Positions 51,377 through 58,287 of a DNA stretch of 64,000 nt are shown in pieces. The position numbers were made by a program, and so were the translations under genes. Origin of the DNA: Haloterrigena gelatinilytica (GTDB lineage: Archaea > Halobacteriota > Halobacteria > Halobacteriales > Natrialbaceae); assembly GCF_013342145.1 (NCBI RefSeq), contig NZ_JABUQZ010000001.1, positions 186,001-250,000 on the forward strand. The letters are read 5' to 3'. Numbering within the stretch: the first letter of the stretch is position 1; every line of letters begins with the position of its first letter. The notes under the pieces were generated by a model that saw only the letters and a list, made by a program, of their open reading frames with translations, made no database searches and had not been told where the DNA came from.

Positions 51377-51823
51377 CTACGGACGCACCGGACGCTCCGC
51401 GGGCGGCAACCGGACCGTTTCGACGACGGGGTCGTCGAACGACAGTCGCATTCGGCGCTCGTTCCCGTTCCGATCGACCGTCTCGAACCCCATCCGGCGG
51501 TAGACGTGGACGGCGCGTTCGTTCGCCGCATCGACGTCGAGTACGAGCGCCTCGCGGCCGGCGTCGGCGGCGCGGGCGACGACGTGTCGACAGAGTTCGC
51601 TCCCGATGCCGCGGTCGTGATCGCTCGGATCGACGAACACGACGAACTGCGGCTCCCGGCTCGAGCGCGGCGCGTACGCCGCGTGACCGACGATTCGTCC
51701 CTCCGACGCGGCGACGACGTTGGCTCCGCGCTCGATCAGTTCCTCGAGCCAGCCTTCGATCCGATCGCGGGTCGCCGGCGGGAGTCCCATCGACCGGTGG
51801 CGATCGGGGTAGTCGACGTACAT
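51377..51823 (-). CDS. GNAT family N-acetyltransferase, 5' end lost
   Basis: From ATG 51823 (MYVDYPDRHRSMGLPP) the protein is 148 aa and contains the acetyl-CoA site DPSDHDRGIGSELCRHVV and the C-terminal strand ALVLDVDAANERAVHVYRRMGF. The homologous text extends upstream in the same frame (YSASRFDDLVS) to about 51857, but no start codon precedes it. Beyond that point the plus strand reads as a livF fragment. The first strand of the GNAT fold would thus be missing or initiated from an unusual codon. The substrate is unknown, and the gene is probably impaired. Confidence 0.6.
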   Translation of the reverse strand: MYVDYPDRHRSMGLPPATRDRIEGWLEELIERGANVVAASEGRIVGHAAYAPRSSREPQFVVFVDPSDHDRGIGSELCRHVVARAADAGREALVLDVDAANERAVHVYRRMGFETVDRNGNERRMRLSFDDPVVETVRLPPAERPVRP

Positions 51824-51859
51824 CGAGACGAGGTCGTCGAATCGAGACGCCGAATACGA

Positions 51860-52384
51860 GGCGAGGATATTTCGACGCTCGACGCGACGGAGACGGTCAC
51901 GCGCGGGCTCGCGCTCGTCCCCGAGGAGCGCCGGATCTTCCCCGAACTGACCGTTCGGGAGAACCTGCAGATCGCCGACCACGGCGGCGCGTCGGACGTC
52001 GATTCGCTGTCGATCGAGGAAGCCCTCGAGATGTTCGAGAACCTGAACGCGCGGACGGAGAACGCCGGATCGTCCCTCTCCGGCGGCGAACAGCAGATGT
52101 TGGCGATCGCCCGCGCGCTCGTCGGCGGCGCCGACCTCATCCTGCTCGACGAGCCGACCGAGGGGCTCGCGCCGTACATCGTTCGGGACGTGATGGACAT
52201 CGTTCGCGAATGCAACGACCGGGGCATCACCGTCTTGCTCGTCGAGCAGAACGTCCACGTCTGCCTCGAGCTCGCGGACCGGAACTACGTCATCAACCAG
52301 GGCGAGATCGTCTACGAGGGGACCGCCGAGGATCTCGAGGCGAACGACGAGATCCTCGATCGGTATCTGGGCGTCACCGCGTAA
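51860..52384 (+). pseudogene. livF: livF fragment (branched-chain amino acid ABC ATPase), 5' truncated
   Basis: From RGEDISTLDATETVTRG on, the plus strand encodes the C-terminal 175 residues of a LivF-type ATPase: LVPEERRIFPELTVRENL, signature LSGGEQQMLAIARALV, Walker B LILLDEPTEGLAP, H-loop region LLVEQNVHVCLEL and YVINQGEIVYEGTA. The Walker A motif and the first 50 or so residues are absent, and the in-frame sequence upstream is the reverse strand of the GNAT gene. It cannot make a working ATPase. No other liv gene is in the window. Confidence 0.85.
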
Positions 52385-52461
52385 TCGACGCTCGGACGCG
52401 CTTTCTGCGGAGCGATACGTTCACAGCGATTTCGTCTCGTCGGCCTCGAGTCGACGGCCGG

Positions 52462-52854
52462 TCACGGTTTGTAGACGCGCCCTCGAAACGTCGCGACCCG
52501 ATCGTCGGCGTCGTCGGTGACGACGACCTCGTACTCGGCCGTCCGACCGCCGTCGTGGGTCTCCGCTGCAGTCGCGGTGAGAACGGTACCGACCTCGACG
52601 GCCTCGAGGTACGAGACGTTCGTCTCCAGTGCGACCGCGGTCTCCCCGTAGGAGTTCGACGCCGCGGCGAAGGCCGCGTCGGCCAGCGAGTAGATCGCCC
52701 CGCCGTGGGGCGTGCCGTGGAAGTTCGTCAGCTCCTCGCTCACGTCGAGGCGGGTGCTCGCGGCCCCCGGCTCGAGGTCGACGAGTTCGATTCCGAGGGT
52801 CTCGCAGTAAGCGTCGCTCTCGATGCGCCGGCGAACCGTTTCGATGTCTGCCAT
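52462..52854 (-). CDS. Hotdog-fold thioesterase, PaaI type
   Basis: A 130 aa protein. The active-site segment is FHGTPHGGAIYSLADAAFAA (HGG and aspartate), followed by ALETNVSYLEAVEVGTVLTA. It is close in length and layout to bacterial PaaI, a thioesterase that removes CoA from stalled ring-hydroxylated intermediates in phenylacetate breakdown. The location between the two ligase genes and next to the paa regulator supports that assignment. The start ATG 52854 is 46 bases after the stop of the HTH_10 gene, so the two are probably cotranscribed. Confidence 0.87.
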   Translation of the reverse strand: MADIETVRRRIESDAYCETLGIELVDLEPGAASTRLDVSEELTNFHGTPHGGAIYSLADAAFAAASNSYGETAVALETNVSYLEAVEVGTVLTATAAETHDGGRTAEYEVVVTDDADDRVATFRGRVYKP

Positions 52855-52900
52855 ACGGTATCACACCGATACGGAGGTAAAAGTATCTAGCGGCGGACTC

Positions 52901-53539
52901 TCAGCTGAAGATCTGGCGGAACAGCGCCGCCTCGCCGCGTCGGAGCCGCTCGAGAAACGCCGATTTACTGATCCCGAGCTCGTCGGCGACCGCCTCCGAC
53001 GAGGCGTTCCGGGGGATGGTGAAGTACCCCATCTCGAGGGCCGTCCGAAGACACTCCTCCTGGGCCGGCGTGAGGTCCCATCGGTGGCCGGGGGATTCCT
53101 TCGCTTCGGCCTGCAGGGGATAGACGCGCTCGAGCGTGACCCCGACGGTCTCGCCGGCGGCCTCCATGACGCCCTTGAGGACGTCGCGACCGACGACCGC
53201 GCCGAAGATCATCGCCGCGCCGTCGCGGTATCGCAGCGTCTCGACGATGAGTCCGCCGTCGATCAGTCGGTGGACGACGCAGGGCTCTTTCGACAGGCAG
53301 CGGTACCGATAGCGCCCGTCCGTCCGCGAGACGTGCAGGTACGAGATCCGGTCGTCGTCGTCGAGTACTCGAGTGAGCCGGTCGCTCTTGGGCGAACTGA
53401 ACGTGAGGAGATCGTAGCCGTCGCTGCGGTGCTGTGGCGGCTGCGCACCGATCTCGACGTCGACGTCCCGCGTCGCCTCCGAAAGCGGACAATCGTCGTT
53501 CTGAACGCGGAATTCGACCGCGAGACATTCGTCGATCAT
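52901..53539 (-). CDS. HTH_10 transcription regulator, candidate paa regulator
   Basis: A 212 aa regulator. The N-terminal 155 residues form a ligand-sensing part (AVEFRVQNDDCPLSEATRDV at the start). The C-terminal HTH_10 domain has LTPAQEECLRTALEMGYFTI, SSEAVADELGISKSAFLERL and a short tail. It is divergent from paaA with only 99 bases between the start codons, a shared A+T box and a dyad. This is the usual layout for a local regulator of the adjacent operon. The ligand may be phenylacetyl-CoA, as for bacterial PaaX and PaaR, which are unrelated families. Confidence 0.85.
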   Translation of the reverse strand: MIDECLAVEFRVQNDDCPLSEATRDVDVEIGAQPPQHRSDGYDLLTFSSPKSDRLTRVLDDDDRISYLHVSRTDGRYRYRCLSKEPCVVHRLIDGGLIVETLRYRDGAAMIFGAVVGRDVLKGVMEAAGETVGVTLERVYPLQAEAKESPGHRWDLTPAQEECLRTALEMGYFTIPRNASSEAVADELGISKSAFLERLRRGEAALFRQIFS

Positions 53540-53549
53540 GACGAGATAT

Positions 53550-53580
53550 GGTCACCGTTACCACCCACCAGTATTTAAAA
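53550..53580. promoter_or_regulatory. Divergent paa promoter region
   Basis: Contains a dyad GGT.AC.GT.ACC (53550-53562) and an A+T box TATTTAAAA (53572-53580) that reads as a TATA box on either strand. On the minus strand the box is 33-41 bases before the regulator start; on the plus strand it is about 60 bases before paaA. The dyad is between the regulator start and the box, in position for autorepression. Confidence 0.45.
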
Positions 53581-53638
53581 CCGCGTTATACGGCGGTCAA
53601 CCCCTAAGGGTCTATCTAGCGTTCATTCGGGTGAAACG

Positions 53639-54580
53639 ATGGACCTGGAAACAGTCAAAGAACGCGCGGGGCCGCGGGAGTTCAGCCCCGCCGACGACCT
53701 CCCCGAGGAGTACCGGAAGGCGGCCACGCGGATGATCGAGTTCCACGCGAACAGCGAGATCATGGGCGCGTACTTAGAGCGCCCGTTCATCCGCCAGGCG
53801 CCGAGCATCGACCGCAAGCTGGCGTTCTCCGCGAAGGTGCAAGACGAGATCGGTCACGGACAGCTGCTCTACCGCGCCGCCGAGTCGCTGGGCGTCAAGA
53901 CGCGCGAGGAGATGCTGGACGACCTCGCGAACGGCGACGGGAAGTTCTTGAACTGCTTCCACTATCCGATGGAGAGCTGGGTCGAGACGCCGATGATCGC
54001 CTTCTTCGTCGACGGCGCGGCGATGCGTCGTCAGGCGACGCTCCGACGGACCAGCTGGGAGCCGTACGCCCACGCGATGGACAAGGTGTGTTTCGAGGAG
54101 GGGTTCCACGTCAAACACGGCGAGGACATCCTCGCGGAACTCATGTCGGGGTCGAAGAAGGAACGGCGGATGACTCAGGAGGCCTTCGAGGAGTGGTGGC
54201 CCCGCATCATCCAGTTCTTCGGTCCGACCGACGACAAGAGCACCCACCACGACTTCGCGGCCTCGGTGGGGCTCAAACAGCAGTCCAACGACCAACTGCG
54301 CAACGCGTTCCTCGATCAGTACATCCCCAAGGCCCGAAAGTACGGCCTCGAGATCCCGGACGAGCCCCGGATTCGCGAGCGGGACGACGGCACCTACGAG
54401 GTCGCGGAGGACGACCTCGACTGGGACGAGTTCTTCACGATCGCGAAGAACGACTACGAACCCGGTCTGGACCAGATCAACGGCCGCAAGGCCGCACAGG
54501 AGGCCGTTCAGTGGGTCCGCGACGCGATCGACGGAGACGCTTCCGCCGCCGGCGGCCACGCGCCGCAGGCGGCCGACTGA
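53639..54580 (+). CDS. paaA: 1,2-phenylacetyl-CoA epoxidase subunit PaaA
   Basis: A 313 aa catalytic subunit of the multicomponent oxygenase that converts phenylacetyl-CoA to its 1,2-epoxide. The di-iron ligands are visible as two helices, QDEIGHGQLLYRAAESLG and EEGFHVKHGEDIL, with additional family text HYPMESWVETPMIAFFVDGAAM and MTQEAFEEWWPRIIQFFGP. It begins the operon paaA-paaB-paaC-paaD-ribbon; paaB starts two bases after its stop. Length is close to that of bacterial PaaA. Confidence 0.95.
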   Translation: MDLETVKERAGPREFSPADDLPEEYRKAATRMIEFHANSEIMGAYLERPFIRQAPSIDRKLAFSAKVQDEIGHGQLLYRAAESLGVKTREEMLDDLANGDGKFLNCFHYPMESWVETPMIAFFVDGAAMRRQATLRRTSWEPYAHAMDKVCFEEGFHVKHGEDILAELMSGSKKERRMTQEAFEEWWPRIIQFFGPTDDKSTHHDFAASVGLKQQSNDQLRNAFLDQYIPKARKYGLEIPDEPRIRERDDGTYEVAEDDLDWDEFFTIAKNDYEPGLDQINGRKAAQEAVQWVRDAIDGDASAAGGHAPQAAD

Positions 54581-54582
54581 TC

Positions 54583-54900
54583 ATGATCTGGGAAGTATTC
54601 CGCCAGGAGAAAACCGGCCAGTATCACACGCACTGCGGCAACGTCCACGCGTCGGACCGCGAGATGGCCAAGCAGTTCGCGGCCATCCAACACGGTCGGC
54701 GCAAGCCGACCAACAGCCTCTGGGTCGTTCCGCGGGCGGAGATCGGCGAGATCGACTCCGAGGACGTCGCGTTCGGCGGGACGACCGACAAGAGCTACCG
54801 GTGGGCGACCGCGTACAGCACGACCGGTAGGGACGCGAGCGAGGTCGTCGAGTCCGAAGACGAACAGGCGACCGCCGAACGACAGCGGGGTGACGACTGA
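54583..54900 (+). CDS. paaB: 1,2-phenylacetyl-CoA epoxidase subunit PaaB
   Basis: A 105 aa small subunit. The N-terminus MIWEVFRQEKTGQYHTHCGN and the middle HASDREMAKQFAAIQHGRR match PaaB, which bridges PaaA-PaaC pairs in the complex. The C-terminal 20 residues are acidic and not conserved. The start is two bases after paaA, and the TGA shares its last A with the ATG of paaC. Confidence 0.93.
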   Translation: MIWEVFRQEKTGQYHTHCGNVHASDREMAKQFAAIQHGRRKPTNSLWVVPRAEIGEIDSEDVAFGGTTDKSYRWATAYSTTGRDASEVVESEDEQATAERQRGDD

Positions 54901-55772
54901 TGGCGGCGAGCCTCGAGAACCCCGACGAACTCGACGAGCGCGAGCGGACGGCCCTCGAGACGCTCCTGAAACGGCTGGGCGACGACGAGTTCGTGCTGGC
55001 CGAGCGCTACACCGAGTGGCAGGTCCGCGCGCCCAGTCTCGAGTCGGACCTCGCGCTGGCGAACAACGCCCAGGACGAACTCGGCCACGCCCGCTTGTGG
55101 TACGACGTCCTCGACGACGTCGGCCTCGAGGAGCGAGACCTCGTCTACGAGCGCGATCCCGGCGACTTCCGGCACAGCACGCTGGTCGAACTCCCCTTCG
55201 AGGAGGGCGACTGGGCCGACGCCGTCCTCCGGTCGTACCTCTACGACGTCGCCGAGGACCTCCGACTCGAGGCGCTCGTCGACTCCGCGCACCCGAAGAT
55301 CGCCGACCGCGTCGGCAAGATCCGGAGCGAGGAGGAGTACCACCTCGAGCACGCCCAGAACTGGCTGGAGCGGCTCGCCGACGACGGCGAGGGTCGCGAA
55401 CGCCTGCAGGACGCGCTCGATCGGCTGTTCCCGTACGCGTTCACGCTCTTCGAACCCGTCGACTCCGACGTCGAAGAGGACATCGTCGACCTCGGGCTTC
55501 GCGGCGCGACCCTCGAGGAACTCGGCGAGGAGTGGCTGTCGATCGTCGTCCCGTACCTCGAGTCGCTCGACCTCGAGCTGCCGGTGGACGGGCGCGCGGG
55601 CGGCGGTACCGACGAGTTCGAGTTCGAAGTGACCGAGGACATGCTCCCCGAGGAGCGCGGTCGCGACGGGACCCACACCGACGCGTGGTTCGACCTCTAC
55701 GACGAGTTCACCCACACCTACCGCGAACTCGGGCGCACCGAGACGACCAGAATCATGGACAAACCAGAGTGA
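54900..55772 (+). CDS. paaC: 1,2-phenylacetyl-CoA epoxidase subunit PaaC
   Basis: A 290 aa structural subunit of the ferritin-like fold that pairs with PaaA. Recognisable text: LKRLGDDEFVLAERYTEWQV, NNAQDELGHARLWYDVL and EEEYHLEHAQNWLERL. Some of the glutamate and histidine positions of the PaaA iron site are kept, as is common in PaaC. Its start overlaps the end of paaB by one base, and paaD begins five bases after its stop. Confidence 0.93.
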   Translation: MAASLENPDELDERERTALETLLKRLGDDEFVLAERYTEWQVRAPSLESDLALANNAQDELGHARLWYDVLDDVGLEERDLVYERDPGDFRHSTLVELPFEEGDWADAVLRSYLYDVAEDLRLEALVDSAHPKIADRVGKIRSEEEYHLEHAQNWLERLADDGEGRERLQDALDRLFPYAFTLFEPVDSDVEEDIVDLGLRGATLEELGEEWLSIVVPYLESLDLELPVDGRAGGGTDEFEFEVTEDMLPEERGRDGTHTDAWFDLYDEFTHTYRELGRTETTRIMDKPE

Positions 55773-55777
55773 CCGTA

Positions 55778-56194
55778 ATGAGTAGCGATATTCCGGACGA
55801 CACCGACGCAACGCCCTGCGCCTACACCGACTACCGCGAGGGGGAGTCGACGGCCGACCTCCCCGCGACCGGCGACGACGCGACCGGCCTCGCGGCCGAC
55901 GTGTGGGACGCCCTCTACGGGATCGAAGACCCCGAGATGCCGATCAGCATCGTCGATCTCGGACTGCTCTACGGCGTCGAGGTCGCCGACGGCGTCGCGA
56001 CCGTCGACATGACGCTGACGTACTCGGGCTGTCCCGCTCGAGACATGCTCACGGCGGAGGTCGAAGCCGCGGTCGCCGCCGTCGACGGCGTCGAGGACGT
56101 CGAGTTGCGGCTCGTCTGGAGTCCGGAGTGGACCGTCGAGATGGTGACCGACCGGGGCAAGGACGACCTCAGGGAGTTCGGACTCAGCGTATGA
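55778..56194 (+). CDS. paaD: PaaD, MIP18/DUF59 domain part only
   Basis: A 138 aa protein of the Fe-S assembly family containing DUF59. After an acidic N-terminus, the domain reads VWDALYGIEDPEMPISIVDL, then YSGCPARDMLTAEVEAAVA with the conserved cysteine and VRLVWSPEW-like text (ELRLVWSPEWTVEMVTD). In bacteria PaaD continues with a C-terminal zinc-binding ribbon; here the chain stops at FGLSV and the ribbon is encoded by the overlapping next gene (ATGA). PaaD is thought to mature the metal centre of the oxygenase. Confidence 0.92.
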   Translation: MSSDIPDDTDATPCAYTDYREGESTADLPATGDDATGLAADVWDALYGIEDPEMPISIVDLGLLYGVEVADGVATVDMTLTYSGCPARDMLTAEVEAAVAAVDGVEDVELRLVWSPEWTVEMVTDRGKDDLREFGLSV

Positions 56195-56361
56195 GACGGG
56201 ATCTCGATCCGAGCGTCACGACCAGCGGAGCGGCAGCGGGCGCCGAGTGTCCCTACTGCGAGTCGACGGACACCGTCCGCGAACACCCGAAAGGACCGTC
56301 GCTCTGCCGGTCGATGCACTACTGTAACAGTTGCGAGCAACCGTTCGAGAAGTTCGAGTAA
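56191..56361 (+). CDS. PaaD C-terminal zinc-ribbon part as a separate gene
   Basis: A 56 aa protein. Four metal ligands are visible as ECPYCES and HYCNSCEQPFEKFE, and PKGPSLCRSMHYC contains a fifth cysteine. This text corresponds to the end of full-length bacterial PaaD (CPxCxS ... CxxCxxPF..F). Its ATG overlaps the paaD TGA (ATGA), so the two halves are made together and probably act as one unit. The split is unlikely to be a sequencing error, because the new start and the overlap are in a clean coupling arrangement. The paaK copy 2 gene starts 68 bases later. Confidence 0.88.
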   Translation: MRRDLDPSVTTSGAAAGAECPYCESTDTVREHPKGPSLCRSMHYCNSCEQPFEKFE

Positions 56362-56390
56362 TCGGTCCTCGAGAGCGTTGGCGAGCGAAG

Positions 56391-56409
56391 AATTTTGGTA
56401 TTCGATACC
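56391..56409 (+). promoter_or_regulatory. Possible paaK copy 2 promoter and dyad
   Basis: A TTTT-containing box (AATTTT, 56391-56396) is followed by a perfect inverted repeat GGTAT-TCG-ATACC (56397-56409), 20-33 bases before ATG 56430. It could provide separate control of the ligase inside the paa operon. Confidence 0.4.
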
Positions 56410-56429
56410 GTGATCTACTGCAAGAGTCC

Positions 56430-57713
56430 ATGTCAGAGACTATCCAGCACACCCGGCGGGAGGAGCTGCGGGAACTGCAATCCGAACGACTCCGCGAAAC
56501 CGTCGCGTACGCCTACGAGAACGTCCCCTTTTACCGGGAAGCGCTGGACGAGGCCGGCGTCGCGCCGTCGGACATCGAACAGATCGACGACGTCCGAACG
56601 CTTCCGTTCACGACGAAAGCGGACTTCCGCGACGAGTATCCCGACGGCCTCTTCGCCGTCGCCGACGCCGACATCCGCCGCATCCACGCCTCCTCGGGCA
56701 CGACGGGGAAACCCAAGATCGTCTCCTACACCGAGGGCGACCTCGAGCTGTGGGACGAGGTGATGGCGCGGTCGATGGACGCCGCGGGCCTCGATCCGGG
56801 CGAGACGTTTCAGAACGCCTACGGCTACGGGCTCTTCACCGGCGGGCTCGGCTTCCACGGCGGCGCCGAAGCGTTCGGGGCGACGGTGATCCCGATCGGC
56901 GGCGGGAACACCCAGCGCCAGGTCGAACTGGCACGCGACCTCGAGAGCGACGCGATCGGCTGTACGCCGTCGTACGCGCTCTACTTCGCCGAGACGGCCG
57001 AGGAGATGGGCGTCGATCCGCGCGAACTGCCGGTGTCGACGGTGCTCTACGGCGCCGAACCCTGTACGGAACCGATGCGCGAGGAGATCGAAGAGCGCCT
57101 CGACGCGACCGGTATCGAGAACTACGGGCTCTCCGAACTGATCGGTCCGGGCGTCGCCGTCGAGTGCCACGAGGCCCAGGACGGGATGCACGTCTGGGAG
57201 GATCACTTCTATCCAGAGGTCGTCGATCCCCGCACCGGCGAGGTCCTCCCGGAGGGCGCGGAGGGCGAACTCGTGCTCACGTCGCTCACGAAGGAGGCCC
57301 TGCCCGTGCTCCGCTACCGCACCGGCGACCTCACCACGCTCACGACCGACGAGTGCGACTGCGGCCGCACGATGGTCCGAATGGACGGCGTCACCGGCCG
57401 CGCCGATGATCTCATCATCGTGCGCGGCGTCAACCTCTATCCCAGCGAGATCGAAGCCGTCGTCCTCGAGTTCGAGGCGGTCGCGCCCTACTACCGTATC
57501 GACCTCGATCGCGAGGACACCCTCGACACCCTCGAACTCACGATCGAACTGGAAGACGGATTCGACGGCGACCGCGACCGACTCCGGAGCGAGATCCTCG
57601 AGCGACTCCAGAACGCGCTGTCGTTCACGCCCGACGAACTCGAGTTGGTCGAGTACGGAACCCTCGAGCGAACGGAGGTCGGGAAGGTCAAGCGCGTCTA
57701 CGACCACCGCTGA
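56430..57713 (+). CDS. paaK: Phenylacetate-CoA ligase (copy 2)
   Basis: A 427 aa AMP-forming ligase that supplies phenylacetyl-CoA to the epoxygenase encoded just upstream. Motifs are HASSGTTGKPKIVSYTE, YGYGLFTGGLGFHGG, YGLSELIGPGV, LVLTSLTKEALPVLRYRTGD and KVGKVKRVYDHR. The start at ATG 56430 (MSETIQHTRREELR) was chosen from the match with copy 1. Two blocks (56622-56735 and 57294-57572) are almost identical in DNA to copy 1, including silent positions, whereas intervening parts differ at many silent sites. This suggests gene conversion. The thioesterase gene begins 93 bases after the stop. Confidence 0.93.
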   Translation: MSETIQHTRREELRELQSERLRETVAYAYENVPFYREALDEAGVAPSDIEQIDDVRTLPFTTKADFRDEYPDGLFAVADADIRRIHASSGTTGKPKIVSYTEGDLELWDEVMARSMDAAGLDPGETFQNAYGYGLFTGGLGFHGGAEAFGATVIPIGGGNTQRQVELARDLESDAIGCTPSYALYFAETAEEMGVDPRELPVSTVLYGAEPCTEPMREEIEERLDATGIENYGLSELIGPGVAVECHEAQDGMHVWEDHFYPEVVDPRTGEVLPEGAEGELVLTSLTKEALPVLRYRTGDLTTLTTDECDCGRTMVRMDGVTGRADDLIIVRGVNLYPSEIEAVVLEFEAVAPYYRIDLDREDTLDTLELTIELEDGFDGDRDRLRSEILERLQNALSFTPDELELVEYGTLERTEVGKVKRVYDHR

Positions 57714-57806
57714 ATCGGCCCGCGTCGCCCCTGAGTGGCACCGAGCGCGTCCCGCCGGACGTCGCCGACTCCCACTTTTAATACGATTCGTGAGACAGTA
57801 CCGTGC

Positions 57807-58223
57807 ATGGATATCGAAGCCTTCTTCGAGGACATGCCGTTCGCCTCCCTGCTCGGGATCGACGTTACCGATTGCGAGGACGGCCACGCCGAGGGACGCC
57901 TCGAGATGAGCGAGGACCTCTCGTGGAACGAGGACCGGCTGATGGCACACGGCGGCGTCACGTTCACGCTCGCGGACACCGTCGGCGGCGCGGCGCTGGT
58001 CTCGCTGGTCGAGCGACCCGTCCCGACGATCGACATGCGGATCGACTACCTCAACGCCGGTACCGGCGACCTCTACGCGGAAGCCGACGTCGTGCGCTGC
58101 GGGAGCGACGTCGGCGTCGTCGACGTGGACGTCTACGCCGAAGACGACGGGAGGTCTTCCGAAGACGGCGACGCCGTCGGGACGCACATCGCCGACGCGC
58201 GCGGGGTCTACAAGACCGGCTGA
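57807..58223 (+). CDS. Hotdog-fold thioesterase, PaaI type
   Basis: A 138 aa protein, third of its kind in the window. Active-site text is DRLMAHGGVTFTLADTVGGAA, followed by TIDMRIDYLNAGTGDLYAEA. The N-terminal MDIEAFFEDMPFASLLGIDV is typical of the fold. It follows paaK copy 2 on the same strand and is probably part of the phenylacetate gene group, releasing CoA from dead-end products. Two PaaI-like genes flanking one pathway may have different substrates. The start is ATG 57807. Confidence 0.87.
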   Translation: MDIEAFFEDMPFASLLGIDVTDCEDGHAEGRLEMSEDLSWNEDRLMAHGGVTFTLADTVGGAALVSLVERPVPTIDMRIDYLNAGTGDLYAEADVVRCGSDVGVVDVDVYAEDDGRSSEDGDAVGTHIADARGVYKTG

Positions 58224-58287
58224 TCGCCGAGCGTCCCCCGTACTTCGTTTCGTCACGTCCGGCTATCGACCCAGCCGGCCGTCCGCT

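Noticed and set aside
51506-51859. Upstream in-frame extension of the livF fragment
   Set aside because: It is the reverse complement of the acetyltransferase gene and shows no ATPase text; it cannot supply a Walker A motif.
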